This document shows positions 50,617 to 51,366 of a stretch of 51,366 nucleotides of DNA, one piece after another (positions within the stretch are counted from its first letter, which is position 1; every line of letters starts with the position of its first letter). The stretch lies in NCBI GenBank assembly GCA_051003795.1, contig JBPCKZ010000167.1, positions 1 through 51,366 of the forward strand. The letters are read 5' to 3'. Both the position numbers and the translations under genes were made by a program. Origin of the DNA: JALYXS01 sp051003795. Its GTDB lineage: Bacteria; Acidobacteriota; Terriglobia; Bryobacterales; Bryobacteraceae. The notes beneath the pieces are model-generated. The model saw only the letters and a program-made list of their open reading frames with translations, made no database searches and was not told the DNA's origin.

Positions 50617-51366
50617 ATGACAAATTCGTTAAAACGCCGCCTCCATGCAGTCAGTTCGGCATTCTTGCTGATTTCGACGGCCCATTTCAGCTTGGCGCAA
50701 AATACCAACTCAGGCGATATCCGCGGAACCGTCACCGATTCCACCGGCGCCGTGATTCCCGGCGCGTCCGTTTCGATCCTCGATACGGACACCGGCGTCT
50801 CGAAAGAATTAGTGACCAACAACGACGGAATTTACGATGCCGTTTCGATTCTGCCGGGCAAGTATCGGATCACGTTCTCGAAAGAAGGCTTCGGGAAACT
50901 GGTTCGCGACGGAATCGACCTGCGAGTCGGCGTGATCACCATCGACGGGACATTAAATGTCGGGGCGGCGTCGCAGGAGGTCAACATCTCCGCCGAAGCG
51001 CCCTTGCTCAAAACCGAAACCGGCGAGCAAAGCACCAGCCTCCAAACCGAATCGATGATGCAGCTCCCGAACGTCGGCGAAAATTGGGCGAACTTTACGA
51101 AACTCCTGCCCGGAGCCCAGGGATCGGGAACAGGTATTTCCGTGAACGGCAACTTGCCGTACTACTCCAGCTTCCTTGCCGATGGCGGCAACACAACGTT
51201 GCCGCATAGCGCGAACGTGGACGTCTCCACTTTCGAAATCGTCTCCGAAGTTCAGATCAACACTTCGACTTTCTCGGCGCAATACGGCGTGGGCGGCGTG
51301 GTCTTCAACCAGATCAGCAAGGGCGGCACGAACCAGTTCCACGGGTCCGCATACGACTATATCCAG
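50617..51366 (+). CDS. TonB-dependent receptor, Oar-like (partial, 5' end)
   Basis: The first 250 residues of a second Oar-like receptor; the rest lies beyond the right edge. The ATG at 50617 is chosen because a signal peptide follows (HAVSSAFLLISTAHFSLA), although an in-frame ATG at 50569 exists. A carboxypeptidase-regulatory-like domain (GDIRGTVTDSTGAVIPGASV, YDAVSILPGKYRITFSKEGF) is followed by the start of the plug (TESMMQLPNVGENWANF, GISVNGNLPYYSSFLADGGN, VVFNQISKGGTNQFHGSAYD). Homologous in layout to the receptor at 30884 but a distinct paralogue. Confidence 0.9.
   Translation, partial: MTNSLKRRLHAVSSAFLLISTAHFSLAQNTNSGDIRGTVTDSTGAVIPGASVSILDTDTGVSKELVTNNDGIYDAVSILPGKYRITFSKEGFGKLVRDGIDLRVGVITIDGTLNVGAASQEVNISAEAPLLKTETGEQSTSLQTESMMQLPNVGENWANFTKLLPGAQGSGTGISVNGNLPYYSSFLADGGNTTLPHSANVDVSTFEIVSEVQINTSTFSAQYGVGGVVFNQISKGGTNQFHGSAYDYIQ

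Noticed and set aside
1..51366. tRNA, rRNA, CRISPR array, riboswitch or transposase
   Set aside because: None was recognised on either strand; no spaced direct-repeat array, no cloverleaf and no transposase motif stood out, though a tool-based scan could still find small RNAs.

Overview
The window reads as a chromosomal segment of a GC-rich, diderm bacterium, most likely an Acidobacteriota of the Solibacter/Bryobacter type. This placement is an inference from gene content: two large TonB-dependent receptors with an N-terminal carboxypeptidase-regulatory-like domain (one cut by the right edge), a multiheme cytochrome fused to TPRs, LPS heptosyltransferases, SurA, and PDZ/multi-TM signalling proteins. 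I see no rRNA, tRNA, CRISPR array, integrase or intact insertion sequence.

Layout. 1-5115 (minus) is a tightly packed envelope operon: SurA-like chaperone, YhaM-like exonuclease, heptosyltransferase II, a degenerate HldE-type nucleotidyltransferase, heptosyltransferase I and an isoprenylcysteine-methyltransferase-like protein cut by the left edge. 5160-6810 holds a self-inhibited Fic protein preceded by a duplicated block of GATAAG repeats. 6847-8686 encodes two exported peptidoglycan enzymes (L,D-transpeptidase, M23 peptidase). 8794-11945 has an M16 protease, RlmN, a small coiled-coil protein and an EVE protein. 12098-16501 is a sensor kinase and sigma-54 activator pair with its own candidate sigma-54 promoter and upstream dyads. 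16584-17956 is an AT-richer islet with two exported proteins, one broken by frameshifts, including one at a G10 tract in its signal peptide. 18200-20636 is glcE-glcF.

20693-22511 is the most unusual part. Two adjacent genes carry paralogous nucleoside-deoxyribosyltransferase-like domains. The first keeps the active-site-like Glu. The second has lost it and carries a long extension that resembles the catalytically dead PLD-like sensor domains of TrmB-type regulators. I read this as a possible enzyme plus sensor/regulator pair of a nucleotide- or NAD-related conflict system.

22508-25720 (minus) is a NitT/TauT-type ABC importer followed by a protein with two HxTx motifs (2H phosphoesterase-like). 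25804-28746 has an acyl-CoA carboxylase beta subunit and a TPR protein. 29220-34297 has the seven-heme cytochrome-TPR protein divergent from a TonB-dependent receptor. 34308-40961 has a PaiB-like flavoprotein, a PP2C phosphatase with the same PDZ-TM-GAF input module as the kinase, small exported proteins and an AsmA-like protein. 41126-46583 has an amidohydrolase, a GntP permease, a sialidase-fold protein, a DUF2252 protein and SixA. 46776-50542 has a GyrI-like protein and a coupled pfkB - GT-C glycosyltransferase - dapF operon. The last 750 bases begin the second TonB-dependent receptor.

Start codons were moved inward in several genes where a ribosome-binding site or signal peptide favours the downstream start. 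Family names rest on motifs read by eye; no database search was possible.
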